Assembly: GCA_963820055.1 (NCBI GenBank)
Contig: CAWFYJ010000002.1
Location: forward strand, 1-64,000
DNA: 64,000 nt
DNA from: RHKX01 sp963820055
Lineage (GTDB): Bacteria > Actinomycetota > Thermoleophilia > Solirubrobacterales > 70-9
Reading direction: 5' to 3'
Shown: positions 1 to 10,392 of the stretch, in pieces
Layout: every line of letters begins with the position of its first letter
Numbering within the stretch: position 1 is the first letter of the stretch
Translations under genes and position numbers: made by a program
Notes under the pieces: generated by a model
Seen by the model: only the letters and a program-made list of their open reading frames with translations
Database searches by the model: none
Told to the model about the DNA's origin: nothing

Positions 1-2135
<2,135 letters not shown>

Positions 2136-2268
2136 GTACTCAGTCACTCTAGGTGGGCGGCCTAAATGCGCTGGGTGCAGGGCTTGGAGCATGCCGACGA
2201 CGGGACCCCGGGTGCCCACTTTTCCCGACTTACGTGCATGCCGGTTCCCGACGAGCGCCGGTGCTCGG

Positions 2269-3153
2269 TCAGCGCTTGCAGATCGCCCAGGCGTCGAGCG
2301 AGATCGAGGTAGCCGTGAGGTTTCGGCCCTCGACCCTCCAGCCGTCGTCGGGAACCTTGTCCCGATCCCTTCCATCAACCGGATAGGAGGCGAGCTGCTT
2401 GCCGTCACCCGCCGTAGCGACGAACTCTGCACCGCCACCGGTCACATGGGAGTGGGCCGGGCACTTGGCCGTGACCGCCTTGATGCCACCCGCGGGGACG
2501 GACTTCGCACGCCCCGTCATGATGATCTTCCTGCTTGCGAGGCACACGAAGTCGCTGGTCATGCCGCCGGAGCCGCCGATCGTGTCGAGGACCGCGATCG
2601 ACCATGCATGCTCTCCAATCGGGAACGTCGTGCTCAGGTAGCTGCCGGAGGTGGCGATCAGCCCGCCGCCGCCGGTCGGGCGGCCTTTGCCCTCGCAGGT
2701 GTCCGTCGTGGTCCGACGCGACGACGCCGAGTCAGGCACGTCGACCCGAACGTATTTGAGCTTCGGCTCCTTCATGCAGATCGCGTAGGAGGTCAACTGC
2801 TCGCCGACTGCCGGGTTGGCGGAGACCTCCCAGAAATCGTCGGGATAGGCGTCGTCGTCGCCGAAGGGGAGATAGATGTCGAGCGGGCGCGAGGCAAAGA
2901 TGCCGGCGCTCGTGTCAGCGGACCTGGAGCCGCCGCCGGCGATGCGCCAGCCCTTTCCGAGCTTCGGGCAGGCCGCGTCGGACTCAGTGTTGGTCGGGTT
3001 CGTCGACGTGACCCTGTCGGCGACGTAGGCGATCCCGCCCTTCGTGCCGAGCTGCTTGTCGCCGGGACGCGGGTCGGCCTGGGAGCCGGCCATGGCGTCC
3101 GTCGCCGGCAGCAGTGCGACGGCGAGGACCAGAACCGTGATTGCGCGCCGCAT
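2269..3153 (-). CDS. Secreted Cys/GGG-repeat protein, paralogue 1 of 4
   Basis: Function unknown; 294 aa. An N-terminal signal peptide (MRRAITVLVLAVALL, cleavage likely after AMA) is followed by the family hallmark DPRPGDKQLGTKGGIAYV. The mature part holds three modules of roughly 85-95 residues, each starting Cys-x(n)-GGG and ending near a Trp and a Cys: ACPKLGKGWRIAGGG to YAIC, TCEGKGRPTGGGG to DFVC, and KCPAHSHVTGGG to PDDGW and AWAIC. The product should be exported, and the regular Cys pairs suggest disulfides. The start at 3153 is the only Met directly before the signal peptide. The next paralogue begins 21 bp upstream in the same orientation, so the two may share a transcript. I know no named domain for it. 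Confidence 0.8.
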   Translation of the reverse strand: MRRAITVLVLAVALLPATDAMAGSQADPRPGDKQLGTKGGIAYVADRVTSTNPTNTESDAACPKLGKGWRIAGGGSRSADTSAGIFASRPLDIYLPFGDDDAYPDDFWEVSANPAVGEQLTSYAICMKEPKLKYVRVDVPDSASSRRTTTDTCEGKGRPTGGGGLIATSGSYLSTTFPIGEHAWSIAVLDTIGGSGGMTSDFVCLASRKIIMTGRAKSVPAGGIKAVTAKCPAHSHVTGGGAEFVATAGDGKQLASYPVDGRDRDKVPDDGWRVEGRNLTATSISLDAWAICKR

Positions 3154-3173
3154 GTTCACCGCCCCGAACCTGA

Positions 3174-4064
3174 TCAGCCCTTCCTGCAGAAGGCGTAGAA
3201 GGTGGCCGTCGCCTGCTGGTTCGAGTCGTTGATGGCCGTCGAGCTCCAGCCGTCGTCGGGGACCGGATCGCCGTCTTTGCCGTCGGCCGGGTACGAGGAG
3301 CTGATCGCGCTCGGCCCCGGGTGGGGGATCCTGACGCCGCCGCCGGTCACGTGGCGGGAGGGCGGGCAGCGGGCGGTGGCGGTGCCGAAGTCGCCGTCGG
3401 CGAGAGCGAGCTTCTTCTCGTAGGTCTTGGTCTTTCTGCCGCGCAGGCAGATGACCTCTGCGCTGACGAGGCCCGTCCCACCGCTCGGGTCGATCGCGGC
3501 CACCTCCCAATTCCGGGAGCCGATCGGGAAGAGAGAGCCGAGATAGCCGCCCGGCTCGGCGACGAAGCCACCGCCCGCGGAGGGCATGGTCTTCCGAGGA
3601 CAGCTCGCCTTTCCGTTGCGGCGCGTCGTTGACGAATGCGGAACCGGCCTGGAGCGATATCTGGCGTGGGGATGCCTGGCGCAGATCGCATACGAGCGGA
3701 TCGTGTGTGCGGGCAGGAGGAAGCTGGTTGCCTGCCAGTAGTCGTCGGGGAGCTTGTCGCGATCGGCCACATCGAGATCGACGGGCCGGGAGGCCCCGAC
3801 TGCGTCGAACGGGAAGCCGAGGCTGATGCCGCCCCCGACGAGCTGCCACCTGCCGCCGACGTCCGGACAGGCGGCGAGCGAATCCGTGGAACCCGGGACG
3901 GCAGCGGTTTCAGCATCCTCGACGTAGGCGAGCCCGCCCTGCTTGCCGAGTAGCACGTCGTTCGGAGTCGGATCGATCCCGGCCGCTGATGCAGTGGCGG
4001 CGCTCGCGACGAGGAGGGCGCAGGCGAGGGCGGTGACGACGGCGCCGACAGCTAGACGAGTCAC
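3174..4064 (-). CDS. Secreted Cys/GGG-repeat protein, paralogue 2 of 4
   Basis: Function unknown; 296 aa from the GTG at 4064. The signal peptide is VTRLAVGAVVTALACALLVA with an Ala-rich cleavage region (TASAAG). The mature protein has the same plan as its neighbour: a D(P)xPxDxxLGxxGGxAYV opening, then three Cys-GGG modules (ACPDVGGRWQLVGGG to YAIC; SCPRKTMPSAGGG to VICL; RCPPSRHVTGGG to PDDGW and FYAFC). The reading frame stays open about 70 codons upstream of the GTG, but that part lacks a signal peptide and looks like non-coding high-GC sequence. It lies 21 bp from paralogue 1, which fits a tandem duplication followed by strong divergence. Confidence 0.78.
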   Translation of the reverse strand: MTRLAVGAVVTALACALLVASAATASAAGIDPTPNDVLLGKQGGLAYVEDAETAAVPGSTDSLAACPDVGGRWQLVGGGISLGFPFDAVGASRPVDLDVADRDKLPDDYWQATSFLLPAHTIRSYAICARHPHARYRSRPVPHSSTTRRNGKASCPRKTMPSAGGGFVAEPGGYLGSLFPIGSRNWEVAAIDPSGGTGLVSAEVICLRGRKTKTYEKKLALADGDFGTATARCPPSRHVTGGGVRIPHPGPSAISSSYPADGKDGDPVPDDGWSSTAINDSNQQATATFYAFCRKG

Positions 4065-4249
4065 GTCAGGCCTTCGCTGGCTGCTGATCCTTCCCTGATG
4101 GAGCTGATCGTATTCCCGGCGCCCTGCAAAGTCCACCGGCGAAGCCCCGGAGCCGAACATCCGTCCAGTGGCCTCGATCGGGTCCGACGAGGTCTGGCTC
4201 CGCCGGTGTTGCGGGGGCCCGTCTCCGTGGCCCGGACCACTCGATCCGA

Positions 4250-4759
4250 TCAGGGCGGCGGGAAGCCGTTCGGGCACTGGGCCCAGACGCCGCGGTCGTG
4301 GCGGCGGGCCTGTTTCGCCTTCTTGCGGTAGCCGCCGAGGCGATCGAACGGGCGGTCGAAGACGAAGACGTCGGCCCAGCCGCGGGCGGCCTGCTTGCGG
4401 CCGAGGTCCTTGCCCTTGAACTCGACGTAACGGAGGAGGCGATCGTAGGTGTCGCGGTTGCCCTGACTGCGATCGCGGACGAGCCGGACCGTGTCGCCGG
4501 AGTCGAGCATCTGGTTCATCGAGGCGCTGGCCTCAGGGCCGCCGCAGTCCTTGACGGGATAGACCTCGGGCGTGTCGATGCCGATGAAGCGGACCGGCTC
4601 GGTGCGGCCGTGGATGCTGACGTTGATCGTGTCGCCGTCGGTGACCGAGACGACTTCGGCCTTGGTCACGAGCTTCGAGGCTGAGGCTTGACCGGCCGGC
4701 AGGCAGAGCAGCGCTGTCGCCACCGCTGCGATCAAGAGTGCTGCGCTCCCCCGCTTCAC
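4250..4759 (-). CDS. Secreted thermonuclease-like (SNase fold) protein
   Basis: Predicted calcium-dependent nuclease of the staphylococcal nuclease family, 169 aa from a GTG start. A signal peptide (about residues 1-27, ending GQASAS) is followed by the SNase core: VTDGDTINV (Ca-binding Asp), VRFIGIDTPEV (Arg and Glu matching catalytic Arg35 and Glu43 of the staphylococcal enzyme), and RDTYDRLLRYVEF, whose Arg matches Arg87. DLGRKQAARGWADVF is the usual family ending. All key residues are present, so an active extracellular or wall-associated DNase/RNase is plausible. The protein ends ...CPNGFPPP. No partner gene is apparent; a divergent acyltransferase starts 72 bp away. Confidence 0.87.
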   Translation of the reverse strand: MKRGSAALLIAAVATALLCLPAGQASASKLVTKAEVVSVTDGDTINVSIHGRTEPVRFIGIDTPEVYPVKDCGGPEASASMNQMLDSGDTVRLVRDRSQGNRDTYDRLLRYVEFKGKDLGRKQAARGWADVFVFDRPFDRLGGYRKKAKQARRHDRGVWAQCPNGFPPP

Positions 4760-4831
4760 GGCTCCAGCGTAGTCGCTGCCGCCGCTCCTCGGTCGTCGCG
4801 CGGCCCTCGGTGACACATTAGGATCATCGCG

Positions 4832-5365
4832 ATGGGCGGGGGGTTCGATCATCTTGCGGAGGTCGCGTTCAACGCGATCGGCACGCACATTCCTTCGCAC
4901 AAGATCCGGCAGAGCTGGCTCGGGCGCTTGGGCGCGGAGATCGGCGAGCGGTGCTCGATCTTTCGGGGGACCACGGTTCTGGCTGCCCAGAACCTGCGTC
5001 TCGGCGACGGGTGCGTCGTCGGGGAGCGATGCCTGCTCGACGCAAGCGGCGCCGAGATCTGGATCGAGGACAACGTCAACATCTCCTCCGACGTCGTCCT
5101 GATGACCGCAGATCACGACATCCAATCCCCCTCGTTCGAAGCGAGGCAGGGACCGATCACGGTCGGGTCGCGGGCCTGGCTCGCGACGCGTTCCATGGTC
5201 CTCAGGGGCGTCGACGTCGGCGAAGGCGCGGTCGTCGCGGGTGGTGCTGTGGTCGTCCGGGACGTGGCGCCGTTCACCCTCGTCGGCGGCGTGCCGGCCA
5301 AGGTCCTCGGCGAGCGGACCCGTGAGCTGACCTACGAGCTCGACCATCGGCCGCCGTTCGAGTGA
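4832..5365 (+). CDS. Left-handed beta-helix (hexapeptide repeat) acyltransferase
   Basis: Probable CoA-dependent O-acetyltransferase of the LbH/maltose-acetyltransferase type, 177 aa. The hexapeptide register is visible as repeated aliphatic-G-x-x-x-x turns (LGDGCVVGERCLLDASG, EDNVNISSDV). The catalytic His lies in MTADHDI, and the C-terminal coil has the family pattern VDVGEGAVVAGGAVVVRDV followed by VGGVPAKVLGER. The acceptor sugar or other substrate cannot be told from sequence. Starts at ATG 4832, divergent from the nuclease gene. Such enzymes usually modify surface polysaccharides, but no glycan cluster is adjacent. Confidence 0.85.
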   Translation: MGGGFDHLAEVAFNAIGTHIPSHKIRQSWLGRLGAEIGERCSIFRGTTVLAAQNLRLGDGCVVGERCLLDASGAEIWIEDNVNISSDVVLMTADHDIQSPSFEARQGPITVGSRAWLATRSMVLRGVDVGEGAVVAGGAVVVRDVAPFTLVGGVPAKVLGERTRELTYELDHRPPFE

Positions 5366-5410
5366 TGCCCCAGGGACGGCCCGCTTCCGGCGGTAGTAGG
5401 TTTCCCGGCC

Positions 5411-5584
5411 ATGGATCAGATCTTCTGGATTCCGATCAGCCTCATCGTCGTCGGCGCCCTGCTCGGCCTGATCGTCGGGTCGCGGTCCCGGAACGGCAGC
5501 GCCCGGGTCGGGCTGACCATCGGGCTCTTCCTCGGGCTGATGGCCGGCTTCCCGCTGCTGGCGATCGGCCTCTCAAACACCTAG
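5411..5584 (+). CDS. Small two-helix membrane protein (57 aa)
   Basis: A short ORF beginning MDQIFWIPISLIVVGALLG. Two hydrophobic helices are separated by a short polar hinge (SRSRNGSAR), and the ORF ends in a TAG at 5582-5584. It lies 45 bp behind the acyltransferase in the same direction, so it may be co-transcribed. Function unknown; the call rests on its strongly membrane-like composition and clean position between two genes. A spurious ORF in high-GC sequence remains possible. Confidence 0.5.
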   Translation: MDQIFWIPISLIVVGALLGLIVGSRSRNGSARVGLTIGLFLGLMAGFPLLAIGLSNT

Positions 5585-5600
5585 GCCCGCGCAGCCCGGC

Positions 5601-6038
5601 TCAGAGGTGGACGGCCTCGACGTCGCCCCACTTCTCCGCCAGGTAGTCGACGACGATCGAACGATGGCATTGCTCGGCGCTCGCCTCGCTGCAGAGGAGC
5701 GCGCTCGGCACCTCGAAGTCGGCGGCGTCGAGCTCGGCCTCGATCCGGCGCTCGGCCATCAGCGCCGTGAACGCTTCGCGGAAGACCGACCAGTCGCCCT
5801 TCTGCTTCTTGTATGAATCCATGAGCTCAGCCGTCGGGGCGAGCAGGGGCTCGTGGATGTAGTCGGCGCCGATCAGCTCACGCAGGAAATAGGGCAGATC
5901 GCGGGCCTTGGCGAAGCCGGCGAGTTGGGAGTCGTTCTTGAGCCGGATGTCGACGACCCGTTCGACGCCGGCATCGCGGAGGCGATCGAAGAAGTGCTCG
6001 GCGGTCGTCTGCGTGAAGCCGATCGTGAAGATCCTCAC
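5601..6038 (-). CDS. DUF488 family protein
   Basis: 145 aa from a GTG at 6038. The opening RIFTIGFTQTTAEHFFDRL and the following VVDIRLKNDSQLAGFAK are characteristic of DUF488, as is the C-terminal LLCSEASAEQCHRSIV (conserved Cys-x(n)-Cys-His). The family is widespread and its biochemical role is not settled. The stop converges with the small membrane gene at 5584, and the gene starts 17 bp after the end of secreted paralogue 3, so both may be on one minus-strand transcript. Confidence 0.85.
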   Translation of the reverse strand: MRIFTIGFTQTTAEHFFDRLRDAGVERVVDIRLKNDSQLAGFAKARDLPYFLRELIGADYIHEPLLAPTAELMDSYKKQKGDWSVFREAFTALMAERRIEAELDAADFEVPSALLCSEASAEQCHRSIVVDYLAEKWGDVEAVHL

Positions 6039-6055
6039 GGTGCCGGGTCCCGTGT

Positions 6056-6985
6056 CTAGCCGTTGCCCTTCGGGATGCCGGGCCGCGTGTCGTAACACAT
6101 GGCGGAGGCCCTGACCGTCACCGGCTCCGTCGTGGTGTTCTTGACGCCGATCTGCATTCCGTCGTCGGGAATCCGGTCCTTGTCGTTGCCGTCGATCGGG
6201 AAGGAGGCGAAGGTCGGATCGGGCCCGAGGGTCGGTCGGATGAGCTGGTAGAGGGAGCCCATCGGCTGCGCCGGCGCCTCGCAGAGGATCTTGATGTTGA
6301 CCTGCGTGACGGGGTCGATGAGGATGGGTCGCACGGGGACCCGCTCCAGCCTCTTGCTCCGTAGACAGACCGCATCGGCGGTGAAGTTGCCGGTGCCGGC
6401 GTTGAAGTCGTGGACGGCCGCGGTCCAGGTGCCGCCCTTCGAGTAGAGCGAGGTGAGGAAACTGTCGGAGTGGCTGATCGAGCCACCGCCGGAGATCGGC
6501 TCCGACTTGCCGGGGCAGTCGACGGAGAGCTTCCGCTCGCTCGTGGCCGAGTCGGGAGCGACCGCGCTCACGTACTTGAGCTTCGGCTCCTTCATGCAGA
6601 TCGCGTAGCTGGTGATCTTCGTGCCGCCGTCTGCGGAGTTGCTCTCGACCTCCCAGTAGTCGTCGGGGGCGGTGTCGGCGTCGGAGTGGTCGAGCGGCCG
6701 GCTCATGTTGATGAGATTGAACGAGTGCCCCGCGTCGAAGCCGCCGCCGGCCACCCGCCACGCGTCACCCTTGCCGGGACAGCCGGCCGAGGCGAGGGTA
6801 GAGCCGGTGTCGACGACCGTCTCGGCATCCTTCACGTAGGCGATCCCGTCGTTCCTGCCGAGCTGCTTGTCGCCGATGTTCGGGTCGGCGGCGAACCCCG
6901 CGAACGCCGATGACGCGATTGTCGCCGCGAGCGCAATGGTCGCCATCGCGACGAGCAGGACGATCGGCTTTCTCCCCCGGACCAT
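6056..6985 (-). CDS. Secreted Cys/GGG-repeat protein, paralogue 3 of 4
   Basis: 309 aa starting MVRGRKPIVLLVAMATIALA with a signal peptide ending near SAFAGFA. The hallmark appears as DPNIGDKQLGRNDGIAYV. Module 1 (GCPGKGDAWRVAGGG to YAICMKEPKLKY) shares the latter string exactly with paralogue 1. Module 2 starts DCPGKSEPISGGG and has a Cys in DAVCLRSKR. Module 3 is degenerate: it keeps a Cys (ILCEAPAQPMG), loses the GGG, and keeps FPIDGNDKDRIPDDG and ASAMC. Export is predicted; function unknown. The next gene upstream, at 7077, is on the other strand. Confidence 0.78.
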   Translation of the reverse strand: MVRGRKPIVLLVAMATIALAATIASSAFAGFAADPNIGDKQLGRNDGIAYVKDAETVVDTGSTLASAGCPGKGDAWRVAGGGFDAGHSFNLINMSRPLDHSDADTAPDDYWEVESNSADGGTKITSYAICMKEPKLKYVSAVAPDSATSERKLSVDCPGKSEPISGGGSISHSDSFLTSLYSKGGTWTAAVHDFNAGTGNFTADAVCLRSKRLERVPVRPILIDPVTQVNIKILCEAPAQPMGSLYQLIRPTLGPDPTFASFPIDGNDKDRIPDDGMQIGVKNTTTEPVTVRASAMCYDTRPGIPKGNG

Positions 6986-7076
6986 TGAGGTCAGGCTATT
7001 CCGGAAGCGAACGGATTGCCACCAGCAACGAGCGGATGGGACGGGGCGACCGACGGGGCGGCGGGCTTGACCGGGC

Positions 7077-7373
7077 ATGGCCATCTTCGTCGAACCGCTC
7101 GAGGGCGCTGAGCTCGACCGCCTGATCACGGCGCTGCTGAACGCGACCGGCGCCGTCCACCAGGTGATCGGGCGCGAGCTTTGCGACTCCGAGGCGGACG
7201 GCCTCACCGTGATCGGCCGCTCCGCCGAGCACCTGCGGGCGGTCCTCGCCGTCGTCGCCGAACACCACGCCGACGACGAGCTGTCCGTGATCACCGAGTT
7301 CCTCGCGATCGCGACGATGCTGATCGCCGAGGAGGGCGGCTTCGACGGCGTGTTCAGGGTGGAGGGCCGCTGA
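7077..7373 (+). CDS. Conserved-looking hypothetical protein (98 aa)
   Basis: A soluble, acidic protein beginning MAIFVEPLEGAELDRLITAL, with alternating hydrophobic helices and no signal peptide or recognisable motif. The composition and third-position GC look like real coding sequence, and the ORF fills the space between secreted paralogue 3 (divergent, 91 bp) and the toxin-antitoxin pair. I do not recognise the family. Confidence 0.6.
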   Translation: MAIFVEPLEGAELDRLITALLNATGAVHQVIGRELCDSEADGLTVIGRSAEHLRAVLAVVAEHHADDELSVITEFLAIATMLIAEEGGFDGVFRVEGR

Positions 7374-7383
7374 ACCGGGGCAA

Positions 7384-7413
7384 TTGCATGCAGATTAGGT
7401 GTGAATGATGCAA
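7384..7413. promoter_or_regulatory. Inverted repeat upstream of the FitA-like antitoxin (candidate operator)
   Basis: TTGCAT (7384-7389) and ATGCAA (7408-7413) form a perfect 6-bp inverted repeat with an 18-bp spacer, ending 18 bp before the preferred GTG start of the antitoxin. Ribbon-helix-helix antitoxins usually autoregulate through palindromes in this position. The arms are short, so chance is not excluded. Confidence 0.4.
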
Positions 7414-7431
7414 GTTGCTAGCCTAGGTCGG

Positions 7432-7668
7432 GTGAAGACCATTCAGATTCGAAACGTCCCCGAGGAAACGCATCTGGAGCTGCGGATCCGCGCCGCGAAG
7501 GCGAACATGTCGCTCTCCGACTACGTCCTTGCGGAACTCGAGCGCAAGACGTCGAAGCCGCCGATCGCTGAGGTGCTCGAGCGGGCTCGAAGTCGGTCAG
7601 GTGGGCTGAGTAGCCAGGAGATCGTCGACACGTTCCGCGAGATGCGCGGACCGATCCCTCCGGAGTGA
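7432..7668 (+). CDS. FitA/VapB-like ribbon-helix-helix antitoxin
   Basis: 78 aa from the GTG at 7432, which gives the family-typical N-terminus VKTIQIRNVPEETHLELRIR. An ATG-ATG at 7405 would add nine residues without similarity. The N-terminal strand TIQIRNV plus helix and the AKANMSLSDYVLAELER stretch match Arc/MetJ-type FitA antitoxins, which bind operator DNA and neutralise a PIN-domain RNase. The C-terminal half (PIAEVLERARSRSGGLSS) is the toxin-binding tail. Its TGA overlaps the ATG of the PIN gene by one base, the usual translational coupling. Confidence 0.85.
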   Translation: MKTIQIRNVPEETHLELRIRAAKANMSLSDYVLAELERKTSKPPIAEVLERARSRSGGLSSQEIVDTFREMRGPIPPE

Positions 7669-8070
7669 TGATCGTCGTCGACGCCTCCGCGGCGTTCGAT
7701 GCGGTCGTCGGCCGTGATCGGGACGACGCGATACCGGCCAGACTGGCCGAAGCGGACGAGATCGCAGCCCCTCACCTGATCGACCTCGAGGTGCTTCACG
7801 CCCTGCGCCGTTACGTGCGCACCGAACGCCTGACGGCCGATCGCGCCTCGGATGCGCTCGACGACTTCGCTGACCTCGCGCTGACCAGGTATCCGCACGA
7901 GCCCTTCATCGATCGGATCTGGGAGACTCCGCGACGACCTGAGTGCGTACGACGCCGCGTACCTCGCGCTCGCCGAGGCGATCTCGATCCCGCTCGTCAC
8001 CCGCGACGCCGGGTTGGCCGCGGTCGCTGTCCGAACGGTCGAAGTCGAGCTGTTCCCGCCCTCCAGCTGA
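7668..8070 (+). pseudogene. PIN-domain (FitB/VapC-like) ribonuclease toxin interrupted by a +1 frameshift
   Basis: The intact product would be a Mg-dependent RNase of about 133 aa. The first 84 codons give MIVVDASAAFDAV (catalytic Asp) and LEVLHALRRY (catalytic Glu). After DRIW the open frame turns into an Arg-rich sequence with no PIN similarity. Dropping one G of the GGG at 7921-7923 restores RLRDDLSAYDAAYLALAEA and PLVTRDAGLAAVA with the two remaining catalytic Asp residues, ending FPPSS at the TGA 8068-8070. As written, the toxin lacks half its active site and reads on to 8201, across the end of secreted paralogue 4. It is either inactivated or a one-base sequence error. Confidence 0.82.
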
Positions 8071-8083
8071 CCGGCGGCGGATC

Positions 8084-8989
8084 TCAGCTCAGGCAGATCG
8101 CGAAGACCTTGAGCTTCTCGGGCGCCGCGCCGTCGTTGAAACCGATCGCCGTCCAGCCGTCGTCGGGAGTCTTGCCGCGGTCGTCGGTGTCGGCCGGATA
8201 GGAGGAGTTGAGAGCGCTGGTGAGCGGACCGCCGTCCAGCAGCGCTCCGCCGCCGACGACGTGTGACTTCGCCGGGCACACGGCGGACTTGAAGCTGGCA
8301 CCGCCGGCGGGGAGCGTGCGCTTCGCGGTGACCGTCTTCAGGTGCCTGCTCTTCATGCAGACGAAGTCGAGCGTCGTCCCGCCGAGCCCACCGATCGCGT
8401 CGAATGCGCCGACGCTCCACTTGTCGGCGGCCGACGGGTACATCGACGTGATCCGGCTGCCGGTCGTGGCGATGAAGCCGCCGCCGCCCGTGACCTTGCG
8501 GCCGGCGCTGCAGCTGCCGGTGGAGAGGCGGACGCCGGTCGGCTGGTCGGGGAAGGCGATCGTCTTGTACTTCAGTCCTTTGAACTTGGCGCAGATCGCG
8601 TAGCTGGTGAGCGGTGTGCCGACCGGGGCGGCGGCGGACGTCTCCCAGTAGTCGTCGTTGACGGTGTCGGGGTCACCGAAGAAGTCCGCGAGGTCGAGCG
8701 GCCGCGACGCCTTGATCGTCACGTCCGGGGAAAGCCCGGCGATGCGGATGCCGCCGCCGAGGATCCGTGAACGGCCGCCGGCGTTCGGGCAGGCAGCGAG
8801 GGCGTCAGCGAACGCGGGGTTGGTGACGTGTTCGGTGTCGGATACGTAGGTGATGCCGCCCTTCGTCCCGAGGACCTTGTCGCCGGGACGCGGGTCGGGG
8901 GCCGAGCCGGCGAGCGCCTGGCCGGCGAACGCGAGGGCCACCGCCGCCACGACTGCGGTTGCCGTCCCCCTGATCAGTCCCCTCTGCAT
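8084..8989 (-). CDS. Secreted Cys/GGG-repeat protein, paralogue 4 of 4
   Basis: 301 aa with a signal peptide (TAVVAAVALAFAGQALAGSA) and the hallmark DPRPGDKVLGTKGGITYV. Three modules are visible: ACPNAGGRSRILGGG to SYAICAKFKGLKYK, SCSAGRKVTGGGGFIATT to DFVCMKSRHLK, and VCPAKSHVVGGGALL to YPADTDDRGKTPDDGW and FAIC. It is closest in feel to paralogue 1 (same opening, GGGGFIATTGS-like second module). The stop is 14 bp from the restored end of the PIN toxin, convergent. Function unknown. Confidence 0.8.
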   Translation of the reverse strand: MQRGLIRGTATAVVAAVALAFAGQALAGSAPDPRPGDKVLGTKGGITYVSDTEHVTNPAFADALAACPNAGGRSRILGGGIRIAGLSPDVTIKASRPLDLADFFGDPDTVNDDYWETSAAAPVGTPLTSYAICAKFKGLKYKTIAFPDQPTGVRLSTGSCSAGRKVTGGGGFIATTGSRITSMYPSAADKWSVGAFDAIGGLGGTTLDFVCMKSRHLKTVTAKRTLPAGGASFKSAVCPAKSHVVGGGALLDGGPLTSALNSSYPADTDDRGKTPDDGWTAIGFNDGAAPEKLKVFAICLS

Positions 8990-9040
8990 TCCGGCGATCC
9001 TAGTCCTGCCCGGGCCGGAAGTCCACCGCGTGGCGTCGGG

Positions 9041-10279
9041 TCAGCCATCGCCGACCTCGTAGCCGGCCGCGGTGAGGTCGGCCTTGATCTGGGCGGTGTG
9101 TTCGGCGCCGCGGGTCTCGAGGACGAGGTCGACGGCGGTCTGGCTGAGCTCGAGCTCGGAGAGGTCGCGGACGTGGGTGAGCTCGAGGATGTTCGCGCCG
9201 GCGGCGGCGATGGCGGCGAGGAGGTCGGCGAGGCCGCCGGGGCTGTCGGGGACGAGCGTCGAGATGCGGACGCGGCGGCTCTCGGTGATCTCGTGGCGGT
9301 TGATCGCCGCGGCGAGAAGGCGCGGGTCGACGTTGCCGCCGGAGAGGATCGCCGCGGTCGCGCCCTCCTCGGCATCGGCGGGCTCGACGGCGCCGCTCAT
9401 CAGCGCCGCGACGGCGATCGCGCCGGCGCCCTCGGTGACGAGCTTCGCCCGCTCGGCGAGCCGGACCATCGCCTCGACGATCACCTCGTCGCCGACCGTC
9501 ACCATGCCGTCTAGCCATCGCTCGATCAGCGGCAGGGTCAGCTCGCCGGGGCGCTTGACGGCGATGCCGTCGGCGATCGTCCGGGCGCTCGGCGCCTCGA
9601 CCGGTGCGTGGGCGGCGATCGAGTCGGCCATCGCCGCGCAGCCCTCGGCCTGGACGCCGATCACCTCGATCGAGGGGTCGTGGAGCTTCAGCGCGATCGC
9701 GAGCCCGCTCGCGAGCCCTCCACCGCCGACCGGGACGAGCACCCGGCGCAGATTCGGAACCTGGGCGGCGAGCTCGATGCCGACGCCGGCTTGGCCGCTG
9801 ATCACGTCGGCGTCGTCGAAGGGATGGACGAACTCGAGCCCTTCGGCGGCCGCGGCCTCGCGAGCGAGCGCGACGCAGGCGTCGACCGACTCGCCGCCGC
9901 GGACGACCTCGCCCTCGAAGGCGCGGACCGCCTCGACCTTGCCGATCGCCGCGGCCTGCGGCATGTAGACGCGGCAGGGCAGGCCCTCGGCGCGGGCCGC
10001 ATAGGCGAGCGACTGGGCGTGGTTGCCGGCGCTGCCGGTGACGACGCCGGAGCACTCCCCCGCCGCGACCGTGTGCAGCTTCGCGAGCGCACCGCGGATC
10101 TTGAAGCTGCCGGTCCGCTGCAGGTTCTCGGCCTTGAGGACGATCTCGCCGCCGACCTCGCGGCTGAGGCTGCGCGACGTAACCGTCGGAGTCTCGCGGA
10201 CGAGCTTGCGCGAGGCGGCGTGGACGGAGCGGAGCTCGTCGAGGTCGGGCGAGGAGAGGCGAGCTGGAAGCTCAGTCAT
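9041..10279 (-). CDS. ilvA: Threonine ammonia-lyase with C-terminal ACT domain
   Basis: PLP-dependent deaminase converting threonine to 2-oxobutyrate and ammonia, the first step of isoleucine synthesis (or threonine catabolism). 412 aa. The PLP lysine lies in SFKIRGAL (about residue 59), the substrate loop is SAGNHAQSLAY, and the phosphate-binding Gly-rich loop is GGGGLASGLA. The last about 75 residues (RISTLVPDSPGGLADLL onward) form a single ACT regulatory domain, matching the short TdcB/IlvA class rather than the two-ACT E. coli IlvA. Monocistronic. The start ATG at 10279 faces the RCC1-like gene, so a divergent promoter region of about 110 bp lies between. Confidence 0.93.
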   Translation of the reverse strand: MTELPARLSSPDLDELRSVHAASRKLVRETPTVTSRSLSREVGGEIVLKAENLQRTGSFKIRGALAKLHTVAAGECSGVVTGSAGNHAQSLAYAARAEGLPCRVYMPQAAAIGKVEAVRAFEGEVVRGGESVDACVALAREAAAAEGLEFVHPFDDADVISGQAGVGIELAAQVPNLRRVLVPVGGGGLASGLAIALKLHDPSIEVIGVQAEGCAAMADSIAAHAPVEAPSARTIADGIAVKRPGELTLPLIERWLDGMVTVGDEVIVEAMVRLAERAKLVTEGAGAIAVAALMSGAVEPADAEEGATAAILSGGNVDPRLLAAAINRHEITESRRVRISTLVPDSPGGLADLLAAIAAAGANILELTHVRDLSELELSQTAVDLVLETRGAEHTAQIKADLTAAGYEVGDG

Positions 10280-10392
10280 AGGTCAGTCCATAACCCGCTC
10301 TCGGGCTTCCGAAGCGAGTGCCGCGATTCCGCTTTCAATCTACGCATTGCACTGATACGTTCATCCGGTCCACTTCTGATCGGGGAGGTCCA

